64,000 bases of DNA. Source: Synechococcus sp. A18-25c (GTDB taxonomy: Bacteria > Cyanobacteriota > Cyanobacteriia > PCC-6307 > Cyanobiaceae). Position numbers and translations under genes: made by a program. This document shows, piece after piece, positions 9,925 through 17,610 of this stretch. The DNA is taken from positions 1,116,001 through 1,180,000 of the forward strand of contig NZ_CP047957.1 in assembly GCF_014280035.1 (NCBI RefSeq), given 5' to 3'. The notes below the pieces were generated by a model. That model did no database searches and was not told the DNA's origin. It saw only the letters and a program-made list of their open reading frames with translations. The stretch's first letter is position 1, and every line of letters begins with the position of its first letter.

Positions 9925-10745
9925 AGCCACCTCTGCACGCAGTTCACACATTGCTTGGTTGACTCGTAGGGCAAAACGTTGCGTCCGTCGATGGTCTGAA
10001 TCACAGCATTGTTCAGTTTGGAGTTGTAAGTGTTCAGTCGCTCCTCAACATCGTCCCAGTTGCTCGAGCGACCGATCCCTGTCGCTGAACGGCCAAAGAC
10101 CACCAGGAACGGGACGTTGACTGCTGTGAGAGCGGGTTCCCAGCCACGTCTCCAGAATCCCGCCAGAAAGGAGAAGACGGCCCAGCGGGTGTCCATCTTT
10201 TTTGAACCCTCATGGAGTGTCTCAATCCACTCCTCATCCACATCATCCTGACAAGCAAACAGATTGTTCTTTGAAAAGCTGTTTAGAAAGCTCCGTCGTC
10301 GTGCATAGCGATAGAAGAGAGTCCCAAGCGTGCCATTGAACAGAACGTTCCAGAGTTGGTTTGATCGTTGCGTTGGAAACGTGTCCCTCAGCACCCGCCA
10401 TCCTGGGGGACTTATCGCAATCAATCCGCTCACCAATTGAGGAGCTTCGGCCATAACGGCCAGGGCAATTGGTAACGATGCACCTTGAGCTACGAGGATC
10501 ACAGGCGGTGAATTCCGTCGCTTCAGTGGTTCCAATAATGCTGTGGCCCAGTCCTCCGGAGTCAGTGGCTGCCTGGGACATGCTGCGAAGCCGCATCCAA
10601 GCAGATCAGGCGCAATGAGCTCGCGCCCATCGCCCGTCTCAGACCAGTGATCGATGAAGCGATGCCAAAACTGAGCTGAAAGTCCAACGCCGATGGGATG
10701 AATCAGCAACAGCGGAGACTTGGCCGAAATGTTTTGATCCGTCAT
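9906..10745 (-). CDS. Alpha/beta-hydrolase fold protein
   Basis: 279-residue predicted hydrolase. HPIGVGLSAQFWHRF is the usual oxyanion/HG region of the family, followed by LIAPDLLGCGFA. The nucleophile-elbow region reads LVAQGASLP, so the expected Gly-x-Ser-x-Gly motif is degenerate (AQGAS) and catalytic assignment is uncertain. Similar proteins in cyanobacteria are annotated only as alpha/beta hydrolases. ATG at 10745 is preferred to the GTG at 10748 because GAGGTG is then correctly spaced. The start codon and ribosome binding site lie inside a long inverted repeat (10741-10784), suggesting translational control. Confidence 0.82.
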   Translation of the reverse strand: MTDQNISAKSPLLLIHPIGVGLSAQFWHRFIDHWSETGDGRELIAPDLLGCGFAACPRQPLTPEDWATALLEPLKRRNSPPVILVAQGASLPIALAVMAEAPQLVSGLIAISPPGWRVLRDTFPTQRSNQLWNVLFNGTLGTLFYRYARRRSFLNSFSKNNLFACQDDVDEEWIETLHEGSKKMDTRWAVFSFLAGFWRRGWEPALTAVNVPFLVVFGRSATGIGRSSNWDDVEERLNTYNSKLNNAVIQTIDGRNVLPYESTKQCVNCVQRWLQDISS

Positions 10746-10784
10746 CACACCTCGACATGAGGTCCATCATGTCGAGGTGATGAC
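10741..10784 (-). promoter_or_regulatory. Near-perfect hairpin covering the RBS and start codon of the hydrolase gene
   Basis: The arms 10741-10760 and 10767-10784 are complementary over 18 bases with a 2-base bulge and a 6-base loop. In the minus-strand mRNA the 3' arm contains the GAGGTG ribosome binding site and the ATG at 10745. The 5' arm contains the complementary CACCTC. There is no U-tract, so it is not a terminator. A structure this stable should block ribosome entry unless it is opened. Confidence 0.6.
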
Positions 10785-10820
10785 GTTGACCGCGTGACTT
10801 CGCTGATGGTTGCTTGATCT

Positions 10821-11009
10821 TCAGCAGTCTTCAGGACGAGGGCAGGGCATTAAGGGAAGGCATTCACCCGAGGGGTTTAACCACTCTTCGAACTCACGAC
10901 GAATGGCTTCCGCTTCCGATGTTCGCTCCATGCTGTTGAGAAGCTTGCTGCGTTGACGGCTGTAGTCAACGGCAGCACCAATCAGTTCAATCGCCTGTTC
11001 GCTGGTCAT
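10821..11009 (-). CDS. Small conserved-looking hypothetical protein
   Basis: 62-residue protein with a helical, charged body (ERTSEAEAIRREFEEWL) and a cysteine/proline-rich tail (CLPLMPCPRPEDC). The reading frame stays open upstream to 11162, but that extension is Cys/His-rich with low-likelihood residues. The ATG at 11009 is therefore preferred, although it has no clear Shine-Dalgarno site. It lies 76 bases upstream of the hydrolase gene on the same strand and could be co-transcribed. No family recognised. Confidence 0.5.
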   Translation of the reverse strand: MTSEQAIELIGAAVDYSRQRSKLLNSMERTSEAEAIRREFEEWLNPSGECLPLMPCPRPEDC

Positions 11010-11200
11010 GAGATGGGTGCTTTCTTCACAACATGGTTGGCAGACCACTCGAGTTCGGTAGTGGCAAAAGTGACCATTCCATGCATTGATTGGGTTATGG
11101 CACCGATGCCAATCGGGATGACATCCAAGACTTGCGCACGTGTCGCCATGACGACGAGACAACGATGCGTTCTTAGGCTCCGCGCAGAGCGAGTTGAATT

Positions 11201-11407
11201 ATGAATCCCAAGCAGGTGGGCGCCCTCAGGCGAGCAGCGATCTATTTCGTTGTTGGATATGGCGGCCTGGCAGTCGTTAACAATGCCGGCATTGCTCCCG
11301 AACGGATGTGGATGGCTTATCTGCCTCTCTTCATAGGGGTCTACTTCTTCGCCCGTTGGGCTGATGCGCGTCTCGCAGCCATGGGCAACAACAAAACCGA
11401 TGGCTGA
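11201..11407 (+). CDS. Small two-helix membrane protein, unknown
   Basis: 68 residues with two predicted membrane segments (AAIYFVVGYGGLAVVNNAG and MWMAYLPLFIGVYFFARWA) and a basic, Asn-rich tail. The ATG at 11201 is the first in frame, and GAGCGAG a few bases upstream may serve as a weak ribosome binding site. I do not recognise the family. It converges on the hli transcript, whose terminator lies 66 bases beyond the stop. Confidence 0.6.
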   Translation: MNPKQVGALRRAAIYFVVGYGGLAVVNNAGIAPERMWMAYLPLFIGVYFFARWADARLAAMGNNKTDG

Positions 11408-11472
11408 CCATCTCGCTGTTGCCTTGCTTTTGATGGGGGCAGTGTGCCTGCCAGTTGCCGATTAATTCCAAT

Positions 11473-11500
11473 AAAAAACCCCCGCAACTCGTTGCGAGGG
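11473..11500 (-). terminator. Rho-independent terminator of the hli transcript
   Basis: Stem CCCTCGCAA/TTGCGGGGG-type hairpin followed on the minus strand by a run of six U (plus-strand AAAAAA at 11473-11478). It lies 25 bases after the last gene of the hli pair. Confidence 0.8.
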
Positions 11501-11524
11501 ATTGATTCGTTGGCGAGAACACCC

Positions 11525-11644
11525 TCAGCGGTCACGCTTGAGATAAGGCAGGTCGCTGGGCCTGGACAGGGTGTAAACCACGGCGGCAGTGATGGCGGCA
11601 CCGAAGGCGAGCATCGCGTAAATCCAAATGGAGTAGTCCGTCAT
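11525..11644 (-). CDS. 39-residue single-pass membrane protein coupled to hli
   Basis: Very short protein with one hydrophobic helix (IYAMLAFGAAITAAVVYTL) and a basic tail ending LPYLKRDR. Its ATG shares one base with the stop codon of hli (TGATG), so it is almost certainly translated by coupling, and the terminator follows directly. The size and layout recall small photosystem-associated subunits, but it does not match psbN or another small subunit I know. Inference: a partner of the Hli protein in the thylakoid membrane. Confidence 0.65.
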   Translation of the reverse strand: MTDYSIWIYAMLAFGAAITAAVVYTLSRPSDLPYLKRDR

Positions 11645-11850
11645 CAGCTCAATCCAAGAACGCCAAAAGTGATCTGGCTCAGCACGCCATGACCGGTCAA
11701 TGCTTCGGTGGCAACGCCAATCACGAAACCCAGCATCGCGACTCTGCCGTTAAGTAACTCAGCTCGAACGAGGCGCTCACCCTTGATTTGGGACGCCGCT
11801 GCATCCTGAAACCATTGATCCTGCGTTTGAGGTTGTGATGCGGAATTCAT
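11644..11850 (-). CDS. hli: High-light-inducible protein (Hli/Scp family)
   Basis: 68-residue one-helix CAB-like protein. The conserved chlorophyll-binding helix appears as AELLNGRVAMLGFVIGVATE (the E..NGR.AM.GF signature), preceded by a polar N-terminus and followed by a hydrophobic end (GHGVLSQITFGVLGL). Family members bind chlorophyll and carotenoid and protect photosystem assembly intermediates under high light or other stress. The gene is followed by a coupled 39-residue membrane protein and a strong terminator. Confidence 0.92.
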   Translation of the reverse strand: MNSASQPQTQDQWFQDAAASQIKGERLVRAELLNGRVAMLGFVIGVATEALTGHGVLSQITFGVLGLS

Positions 11851-11943
11851 GAAACCCTTCTGTGTAAAGCAATGTTAAGTGCTTGTGTGAAGGAATGCAA
11901 CGCTCTGTCGGGTCGCGCTTCAAGGCCTGGGGCGAAGTCGTCG

Positions 11944-12045
11944 CTAAGGGGGCAGGTACTCAGCGATCGACGCCTGGGGAGGCTGGTTGTTTGGTCGTTT
12001 GAGTCCGTCAACTTCGTCTTGCAGCATGCGCATGTGTGTGGCCAT
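11944..12045 (-). CDS. Possible 33-residue ORF upstream of hli
   Basis: Reads MATHMRMLQDEVDGLKRPNN and ends IAEYLPP. The open frame extends 18 codons further upstream (an amphipathic stretch with REALTQQ) without a recognisable start. It could be a small coiled-coil protein or the remnant of a longer one. Upstream and downstream, about 12046-12365 and 11851-11943, I see no other gene. Confidence 0.3.
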   Translation of the reverse strand: MATHMRMLQDEVDGLKRPNNQPPQASIAEYLPP

Positions 12046-12365
12046 CTGCTGAGTCAGGGCTTCGCGCGCTCCCCGGTCTTGTGCGTCTGCGCTGTTGCTG
12101 AGTGCGGATCACCAAGGGATCGCCGCATTGCTGCTTCGACGGCTTAGCTAAGGCTCAGGCTGAAGCTCCTCGCCTTGGCGATCGCTTCAAGCTGGTCCAA
12201 CAGCTCTGCGAACAGATCCAGGGTGACGGATCGAGTGAGGTGGATGTGTGTTCAAGAGAAGTGTGTGGGATTGGATGTGTGTAGTCGAAGGTCGTTTCAA
12301 TGGATTGTTCGCTGCGGCCTGCCGTTGGGAAGCGGTCGACCGGTTGGCAAACTGGTCAAGAACAA

Positions 12366-12395
12366 TTGTCACTGTGACAGTTGGCTTGCCATATT
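12366..12395 (+). promoter_or_regulatory. Promoter candidate for the Yfr2-like RNA
   Basis: A -35-like TTGTCA at 12366-12371 and a -10-like CATATT at 12390-12395 with an 18-base spacer place a start near 12400-12403, immediately 5' of the structured RNA. Pattern match only. Confidence 0.4.
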
Positions 12396-12399
12396 TGTT

Positions 12400-12489
12400 C
12401 TGTGAGGAAAAAACGCCTCACGGGGTGGAAACAAGGCAACACTCCCTTGAAGCGTTTTCAAATCCCTGCCTTCGGCGGGGATTTTTTTT
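12400..12489 (+). ncRNA. Yfr2-family small RNA candidate
   Basis: About 90 bases with three possible hairpins: GTGAGG...CCTCAC at 12402-12420; GGGGTG...CACTCC at 12422-12444, whose loop carries GGAAACAAGGCAACA; and a terminator AAATCCCTGCC-TTCG-GGCGGGGATTT followed by eight T. The Yfr2 family of cyanobacterial ncRNAs is characterised by unpaired GGAAACA motifs and a 3' terminator. One exact copy and one near copy (GGCAACA) are seen here. No coding potential and a fitting promoter upstream. The family call is from memory of the motif. Confidence 0.6.
12460..12489 (+). terminator. Rho-independent terminator of the Yfr2-like RNA
   Basis: A strong stem with a TTCG tetraloop is followed by TTTTTTTT on the plus strand. 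There is no protein gene directly upstream on this strand, which supports a stand-alone RNA. Confidence 0.8.
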
Positions 12490-12536
12490 GTCATTCTGCA
12501 GTCTCTTTCGTCTTTGGTTGAAGCGGTGTGCACCCT

Positions 12537-13157
12537 TCAAAGCCAGGATTCTGAGAGCGGCTGCAACATGCCGTTTGCGTCGTATCGACGAACGATCTGG
12601 CGTCGGTCACCTTCGATGCCGATCCAGCGGAGGCCACAGACCGTGGTGTCGCCAGTGGAGCGTTGTCTTGTGTCGAGCAGCAACTCCACATCGGGTTCCG
12701 GCCTCCAGACGCTCCAATCTCCTTGTTTCTCCATCCGGCATTGAACTGGGATTCGAGGAGGTTCTGGTGGCGTCGCCCCCTTGGCTTCAATGACATACAC
12801 CACCTGATCGAGGCCGCTGGCGCCATGCCGCACGACAATCCGGCGGCGCTCTTCTCCTCGCACGACGCACATTTCCCCCACCCAGTTGAACGGTGTGATG
12901 GAGCTAGGCCCCAGTGTCCATCCCCCGGCTGGGCTCACCTGCATGGTGTAGGGAAGCTCGAGGAAATTCATCGAGCGCTGTTGGCCGCTGTTGAGATAGG
13001 TGAGCTTCGTCTGGATCACCCCGTTCACATCTTCCACACTCAGTGTGGTGTTGAATCGATCGTTTTCGCTCCCATCCGCACGCAATCGGATGAAGCATCC
13101 CTGCCAACTGCCGCTGTTGTGTTGCAGTAGAGCGGCCCTGGGGTCGTGGTTCACCAT
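12537..13157 (-). CDS. DUF3598-like protein (calycin-type fold)
   Basis: 206-residue soluble protein resembling the cyanobacterial DUF3598 family, which has a lipocalin-like beta barrel related to phycobilin lyase folds. An early NSGSWQGCFIRL strand is followed by alternating beta strands, including RRRIVVRHGASGLDQVVYV near the middle and a C-terminal RRYDANGML. No enzyme residues can be assigned. An ATG at 13175 would add six residues; neither start has a good ribosome binding site. It stands alone on the minus strand between the ncRNA and the holin-like gene. Confidence 0.65.
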   Translation of the reverse strand: MVNHDPRAALLQHNSGSWQGCFIRLRADGSENDRFNTTLSVEDVNGVIQTKLTYLNSGQQRSMNFLELPYTMQVSPAGGWTLGPSSITPFNWVGEMCVVRGEERRRIVVRHGASGLDQVVYVIEAKGATPPEPPRIPVQCRMEKQGDWSVWRPEPDVELLLDTRQRSTGDTTVCGLRWIGIEGDRRQIVRRYDANGMLQPLSESWL

Positions 13158-13291
13158 CGTTGGATCATTCCCCATGGACCGTAGAAAGCTCTGGGAGTCT
13201 GGTGCGAGTGATGCTGCTGATCCTCAGGCAGGCAGCATTGAAAAACCACCCTCGGTGACACCTAGCTTGAGATCCTCTTCAGGTTGTACCG

Positions 13292-13702
13292 ATGGGATTG
13301 ATCGGCTGGTTGTTGCAATGGCCTGTTCGGGGCTTCGTGTTGCTTCTTGTGGCGGTGATGCCGCTGGGCGTGGAACTGTCCAGTTTTCAATCGGCACTGA
13401 CCTCGGCTGTCGTCATCGGTCTGCTCGGGACCTTGTTGATTGTTCCCTTGAAACTGGCACTTGCGTTGCCTTGGGCGTTGGCCAGCTTGGGTGGCTTGAT
13501 CGCACCGGTGAGTTGGTTGTTCGACTGGATTATCACGGTGATGTTGTTCGCTCTTGCTTCATCACTGGTGGATGGATTCCGCCTCAAAAATGGTCTTAGC
13601 AGCGCTCTTCTCGGAGCTGTGGCTTACAGCGTGCTGAGCACTGTGTTCATCCGAGTTTTGGGACTAGGGGATGTTGGCTTGCTCAGAGCGGCTGGCGGCT
13701 GA
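13292..13702 (+). CDS. Phage-holin-4-like small membrane protein
   Basis: 136 residues with four hydrophobic segments (for example GFVLLLVAVMPLGVEL, AVVIGLLGTLLIVPL, WLFDWIITVMLFALASSL, LSSALLGAVAYSVLSTVF). This is the pattern of the phage-holin-family membrane proteins that are common as chromosomal genes in cyanobacteria. Nothing phage-like surrounds it, so a housekeeping membrane role is more likely than lysis. It converges on the cyAbrB gene. Confidence 0.65.
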   Translation: MGLIGWLLQWPVRGFVLLLVAVMPLGVELSSFQSALTSAVVIGLLGTLLIVPLKLALALPWALASLGGLIAPVSWLFDWIITVMLFALASSLVDGFRLKNGLSSALLGAVAYSVLSTVFIRVLGLGDVGLLRAAGG

Positions 13703-13753
13703 ACGCTGATGCTCGTTTTGCCTCCACACCAGTCTTCGTGGCGAGTCAGCATG

Positions 13754-13778
13754 AAAAAGGCCCTCCCTCGGAGAGCCT
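13754..13778 (-). terminator. Terminator downstream of cyAbrB
   Basis: Stem AGGCTCTCC/GGAGGGCCT in the minus-strand transcript followed by five U (plus-strand AAAAA at 13754-13758), 33 bases after the cyAbrB stop. Confidence 0.7.
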
Positions 13779-13810
13779 GATCAACGACCATCACCGTTGG
13801 CAGATGAGGA

Positions 13811-14188
13811 TCAGTCTTCGCTGCCTTCTTCGTCTTCTGCACCCATGGGAACAAGGGTCACACCTTTTTTCTTAGAAAGTTTGATTGTGAACTCGTCGCC
13901 AGGCTGCAAATCAAGCATGGCTGTGTAGGCCTTGCCCACCAGGAGGTTGCCGTTGCCTTGAACAACAGCTTTGTAGGACAACTTGCGCCCACCTTTGCCG
14001 ACGCCTGCAGAACCGCCACCAAGATCAACTCCCTTGGCGTTGAGCAGTGCTTCGTAAAACGCTGTGAAGTTCACACGGTCTGAACCGTCTTTCTTCTTGG
14101 AGACATAGCCACACGCTGTGGCCAAATCGGTTTTACTCACATCTCCAAGGTCTTTGACTTTGGCAAGCAGTTCAGCACCAGTGAGCAT
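13811..14188 (-). CDS. cyAbrB-type transcriptional regulator
   Basis: 125 residues. The N-terminal part (LLAKVKDLGDVSKTDLATACGYVSKKKDG) and the C-terminal AbrB-like DNA-binding region (GKGGRKLSYKAVVQGNGNLLVGKAYTAML, LQPGDEFTIKLSKK) are the signature of cyanobacterial AbrB proteins, which regulate nitrogen, carbon and redox genes globally. A Gly-rich linker and an acidic tail are visible. Which paralogue (cyAbrB1 or cyAbrB2) it is cannot be decided here. Starts at ATG 14188 and has its own terminator. Confidence 0.88.
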   Translation of the reverse strand: MLTGAELLAKVKDLGDVSKTDLATACGYVSKKKDGSDRVNFTAFYEALLNAKGVDLGGGSAGVGKGGRKLSYKAVVQGNGNLLVGKAYTAMLDLQPGDEFTIKLSKKKGVTLVPMGAEDEEGSED

Positions 14189-15600
14189 GGGAGAAGTTTG
14201 GGTCTTTCAATTGAAATTAAAGAAGAGGATGCCTCGGTGTCAATGCCCGCGATATCGAGTTGTGAGGCAGTGATCAGTCATTTTGCTGGTCTTGATCCTT
14301 GCTCAACTCTGCCCTCATTCGTCGGCGATGAAGTCTGCTCTTGCCTGCTCTTCTGGTTGGACCGGCGCTGATGGATTCTTCGTGCTCTAACTACATCAAT
14401 CAACCCTGCATCCGGCTCCCCCAATCACAGGACAGTCGCCCTCAAGATCGATCAGCTGTGCTGATGGAACTCACATGGTGCATTGGACGATGCAGCCTCT
14501 CTAGACATGGCGACGTCGTGGTTTCAAGCAAGACCCGCTTGATCTGGTCATGAACTCATTATTTGAGTCTGAGCAATGTCAGACGGTATTGACTGTGAGC
14601 TTGTTTCGGATTCGGCCCAGCCTTCAGACCCCTAAGAAGGGATCAAGAGGACGGTTCGGGTAGATGCTGATGGGGAGATCGCCAAGACAGAACGTCTTCA
14701 GACCGTTTTCATCGGCCGCTCAAGGATCTGTTGTAGGACCAGCACTGCTGGAAAGCCGCTCGCTTCTTCGTTTCAAGGGTTGTTCAAGCACTTGATCAAT
14801 GGTCACCAAGGGGGTTTGGCTTGGTTGTTCTTGTGTTGACCATGGATGCGACGGGGATCACAGTGATGGACACTCTTCGCTGACGTCCTTCTCATCCACA
14901 CGCTTCACCAGCTGTTGCACTCGCGACACTTGAATGGAGAGTGGAGATGATGTTGTTTGTCGTGAAATGTTCCACTGCGTTTTCTGTCTTGATGCAGATT
15001 CTTGATCCAGACAGATTCTTGGTGTGTTTCGACAGGTCGCCGCACCATTGAAGTGTTGAAACTGAGTTCAAAAACAACTCAACCCCAGGCCCCCTGGAGT
15101 GAAGGGGATCTGGGGAATGAGTCCTGAACATGGTGTTCAGATTTTGGAGGCCGATCGTTTCCGGGTGGAGACGACGGCCTAAATCGCTCGCTTGTGCATC
15201 GTTCAACCCGTCACGTCATCCGTCGAAGAAGGGTCGAAGCATCTGGCTGTGGCATCCCTGGGGCCATGACGTCCAAAAGTGGGGCTATGCAGCTCCGGGG
15301 CACCTGCGGCAGTACGCGGCTGCCTTGACGATGCAGTGGAGTGTCGATCGACCTGGCGCACCGGATGTTTGCCTGTCGAAGGACCAGCCTCACGGGTGGG
15401 TGGAAACTGTTGGAGCAGGGGGCCGAAAAAGTCAGAAAGCTCCTGCGATCTGGTTGGGTGGAGTGTCGGCTGTCATCAGCGCCTCCGATCTCGATGCACC
15501 CAGTTTTGGTGTTGAGGCCTGCAATAGCAATGAGCATGAAGGCGCATTGCCTGATTCAGTGCGACTCCCTGAAAGTGCAAATGGCGTGCCTGGTTCTGGA
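14189..15600. other. 1.4-kb region without a convincing gene
   Basis: Open frames on both strands here have unlikely composition and no recognisable motif. A minus-strand segment near 14280-14370 reads like the end of a small protein (EEQARADFIADE) but is interrupted and has no start. An open frame on the plus strand runs from 15130 into the lipoprotein gene, but its first 157 codons lack coding character. No structured RNA was recognised. It may be decayed sequence or the long leader region of the next gene. Confidence 0.5.
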
Positions 15601-16068
15601 ATGGAGCAATCGCACCATCAGCTTGTCCGTGCAGCGGCTGCCCTTGTGGTTCCGTTCATGCTGACGTCCTGCACCGGTGGTGAAGCGCTGAAACGTTTCT
15701 CGTTCACAGCCGAAGCCATGGGCCCCCAGGTCGCCACTATTGACCTGCCTCGGGACGGGACGTTGAGCTTCTGGAACAGTCTTGATCTCGGTTATGAAGA
15801 AGGCACCTCTGTTGCTTTCAAGCTGTCCATCCAACGTCCGGGTGACCCGCAACCCACTGAGGTGATCTGTGATGCACTTACGCCATCGATGACCCTCATG
15901 TCCTCGATGGTGCAGGTGCAAAATCGCATCAACCAATCCTGGAAACTGGCTCGGATGCGCTGTGGATTCGGTCCGGTTCCTGAGGCCCAGCAGATGCAGG
16001 TGAGCGCTGTGCCGGTTGTCTCTCGACCTGTTGAGATCAGACGGCTGGATCTTGAGTTGAAGCGCTGA
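15601..16068 (+). CDS. Putative lipoprotein, unknown function
   Basis: 155 residues. The N-terminus has a lipoprotein-type signal (AAAALVVPFMLTSC, Cys near residue 24), so it is probably anchored to a membrane facing the periplasm. The mature part is beta-rich (VATIDLPRDGTLSFWNSLDL, VAFKLSIQRPGD) with a methionine-rich middle and an RRLDLELKR C-terminus. The ATG at 15601 is chosen because it puts the lipobox at the right distance. No family recognised. Confidence 0.6.
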   Translation: MEQSHHQLVRAAAALVVPFMLTSCTGGEALKRFSFTAEAMGPQVATIDLPRDGTLSFWNSLDLGYEEGTSVAFKLSIQRPGDPQPTEVICDALTPSMTLMSSMVQVQNRINQSWKLARMRCGFGPVPEAQQMQVSAVPVVSRPVEIRRLDLELKR

Positions 16069-16112
16069 GATTTACGCTCCGGCGATTCAAACCTCCTCAG
16101 GAGGCGGGGTTC

Positions 16113-16337
16113 ATGGCACTGCAACTTCGCTCAGCTGATTTTCTGCATAACGACGGCAAGACCTATTGCATTCGTCGCGCGACCCACGAACAGGACTTCA
16201 CGATCTACGAAAAACGTGAGGGGGAGTGGGTTGACAGTGGCCTGGATCAGGCTGTGAAGGAACTGAACTTTGCTGAGTTCAAGCGCCTTGGCTTGTTGAT
16301 CAAAACGATTATGGATGCCGACCGTTGGATCGATTAG
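16113..16337 (+). CDS. Small hypothetical protein with a strong RBS
   Basis: 74-residue acidic/basic soluble protein (FTIYEKREGEWVDSGL, FAEFKRLGLLIKTIMDADRW). The AGGAGG site about 10 bases before ATG 16113 strongly supports translation. No family recognised. It lies between the lipoprotein gene and the phycobilisome linker on the same strand. Confidence 0.65.
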   Translation: MALQLRSADFLHNDGKTYCIRRATHEQDFTIYEKREGEWVDSGLDQAVKELNFAEFKRLGLLIKTIMDADRWID

Positions 16338-16496
16338 TTCGCCGCGGTTGCCGGTACCGCTGCTGCAGAAAGCCTTGTTGCCAGTTTCTGTGAATTAATA
16401 TTTAGCGCAAGCAATGGCTCGTCTGAACTATTAATAAGTTTTTTGTGTGACGTCGCGATCGCAAATGCCTGAATCCCGATTATTTCATTAATCCAC

Positions 16497-17357
16497 ATGG
16501 CTGCTGTCAAGTACAAGCGGGACTTCACGCATCAAGACCCTGTCTCATTTGCGCATGCAAATACCAATGATGCGGCCAAAAGTGCCAGTTCCAACAAGGG
16601 CAAGGCAGCCACATCTCCCGCACAATTTAAAGAAAATCATTGCGCGTCTTTGGGCATTGATGCTGGTCCCCGTCTGCACGAGATCTGCCCCTTCTCAGCA
16701 GTGAACCACTCCTATGCAGCCACTGGGAATGGTGCACTTGAAGCCGCCATCAGTGCTGGTTACAAGCAGGTTTTTGGCAACATCGGAATCACCGGGAACC
16801 AGCGCCTGGCGTCTGAAGAGGCTTTCCTGCGAGACGGCCGCACCAGCGTTCGCGATTTCATGGCAGGGCTGGTGAAGTCAGATCTCTATAAGCAGAAGTT
16901 CTTCCATGCCGTTTCGCCGATCCGCGGCGTCGAGCTGACGATGAAGCACCTGCTGGGTCGTCCTCCGATCAGTCAGGCCGAGATCAGCGCTGCCATTCAG
17001 ATCATTGCTGACCAGGGCTTTGATGCCTTTGCCGACAGCCTTGTGCATTCCGAGGAATATTTGGAAACCTTCGGTACTGACACGGTTCCTTATCTGCGCG
17101 GCTTCAAGTCCGAAGCACGGGCAGCCTGCTCCACCTTCGTTGGCATGGCCGATCTCACGCCCGCGAACGGCAGCTCCGGAAACATCATGTCTTCCGGAAG
17201 CCTGCTGATCAGGCGTTTGAACAAGGATCTCAGCATCTTTAACGTTGCTCCAGGTTCCGTTGATGGTGGCGGCTTCTGCTACACCCAGGCCGTCAAGAAC
17301 GCCAGCAATGCTGCCTATCGCCGCATGTATGGCGGCAAGTTCAACTACCGCTCCTGA
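16497..17357 (+). CDS. Phycobilisome linker, phycoerythrin gamma-subunit type
   Basis: 286-residue linker with one PBS_linker_poly domain (about 70-220). Typical motifs are ISAGYKQVFGN, the REFMAGLVKSDLY-like stretch RDFMAGLVKSDLYKQKFF, the helix VELTMKHLLGRPP, and HSEEYLETFGTDTVPYLRGF. It organises phycoerythrin hexamers in rod ends. A cysteine lies at residue 49 in an otherwise linker-free N-terminal extension. In phycoerythrin-II gamma subunits of marine Synechococcus, a phycourobilin is attached to Cys-49, so this is probably a chromophorylated MpeC/D/E/H-like protein. The exact paralogue is not resolved. No phycobiliprotein or lyase genes adjoin it. Confidence 0.88.
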   Translation: MAAVKYKRDFTHQDPVSFAHANTNDAAKSASSNKGKAATSPAQFKENHCASLGIDAGPRLHEICPFSAVNHSYAATGNGALEAAISAGYKQVFGNIGITGNQRLASEEAFLRDGRTSVRDFMAGLVKSDLYKQKFFHAVSPIRGVELTMKHLLGRPPISQAEISAAIQIIADQGFDAFADSLVHSEEYLETFGTDTVPYLRGFKSEARAACSTFVGMADLTPANGSSGNIMSSGSLLIRRLNKDLSIFNVAPGSVDGGGFCYTQAVKNASNAAYRRMYGGKFNYRS

Positions 17358-17448
17358 TCCATCGGAGCGGCGAGGCCACCAAGGCAGGTTGTTTCGACTT
17401 GTTCTGGGGGCCTCGCTGGTGCAACGTTGATGTGTCGTGACAGATCCC

Positions 17449-17610
17449 ATGGTTGATCCCGAGCCGATCACGCCGATGACCGCGTTGACGCTGGATGCCA
17501 ACGGAAGGCTTTCTTATATGGCTGAAGATGGCAGTCGCAGGGTCATCGTGGCCGACCCTGATCTGTTTGATCGACTGCAGCAGCTCAGCCTCAATCCTGA
17601 TCAGGAGTGA
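17449..17610 (+). CDS. Small hypothetical protein
   Basis: 53 residues (ALTLDANGRLSYMAEDG, VADPDLFDRLQQLSLNPDQE). The compact beta-turn-helix appearance and acidic composition resemble genuine small picocyanobacterial proteins. The ATG at 17449 is used. Its last bases overlap, convergently, the remnant of an amidohydrolase gene. Confidence 0.5.
   Translation: MVDPEPITPMTALTLDANGRLSYMAEDGSRRVIVADPDLFDRLQQLSLNPDQE

Noticed and set aside
13292-13702. Holin-like protein as evidence for a prophage
   Set aside because: No other phage gene is near, and this family is common as an ordinary chromosomal gene in cyanobacteria.
15130-15600. Upstream extension of the lipoprotein frame
   Set aside because: No coding character, and it would bury the lipoprotein signal inside the protein.
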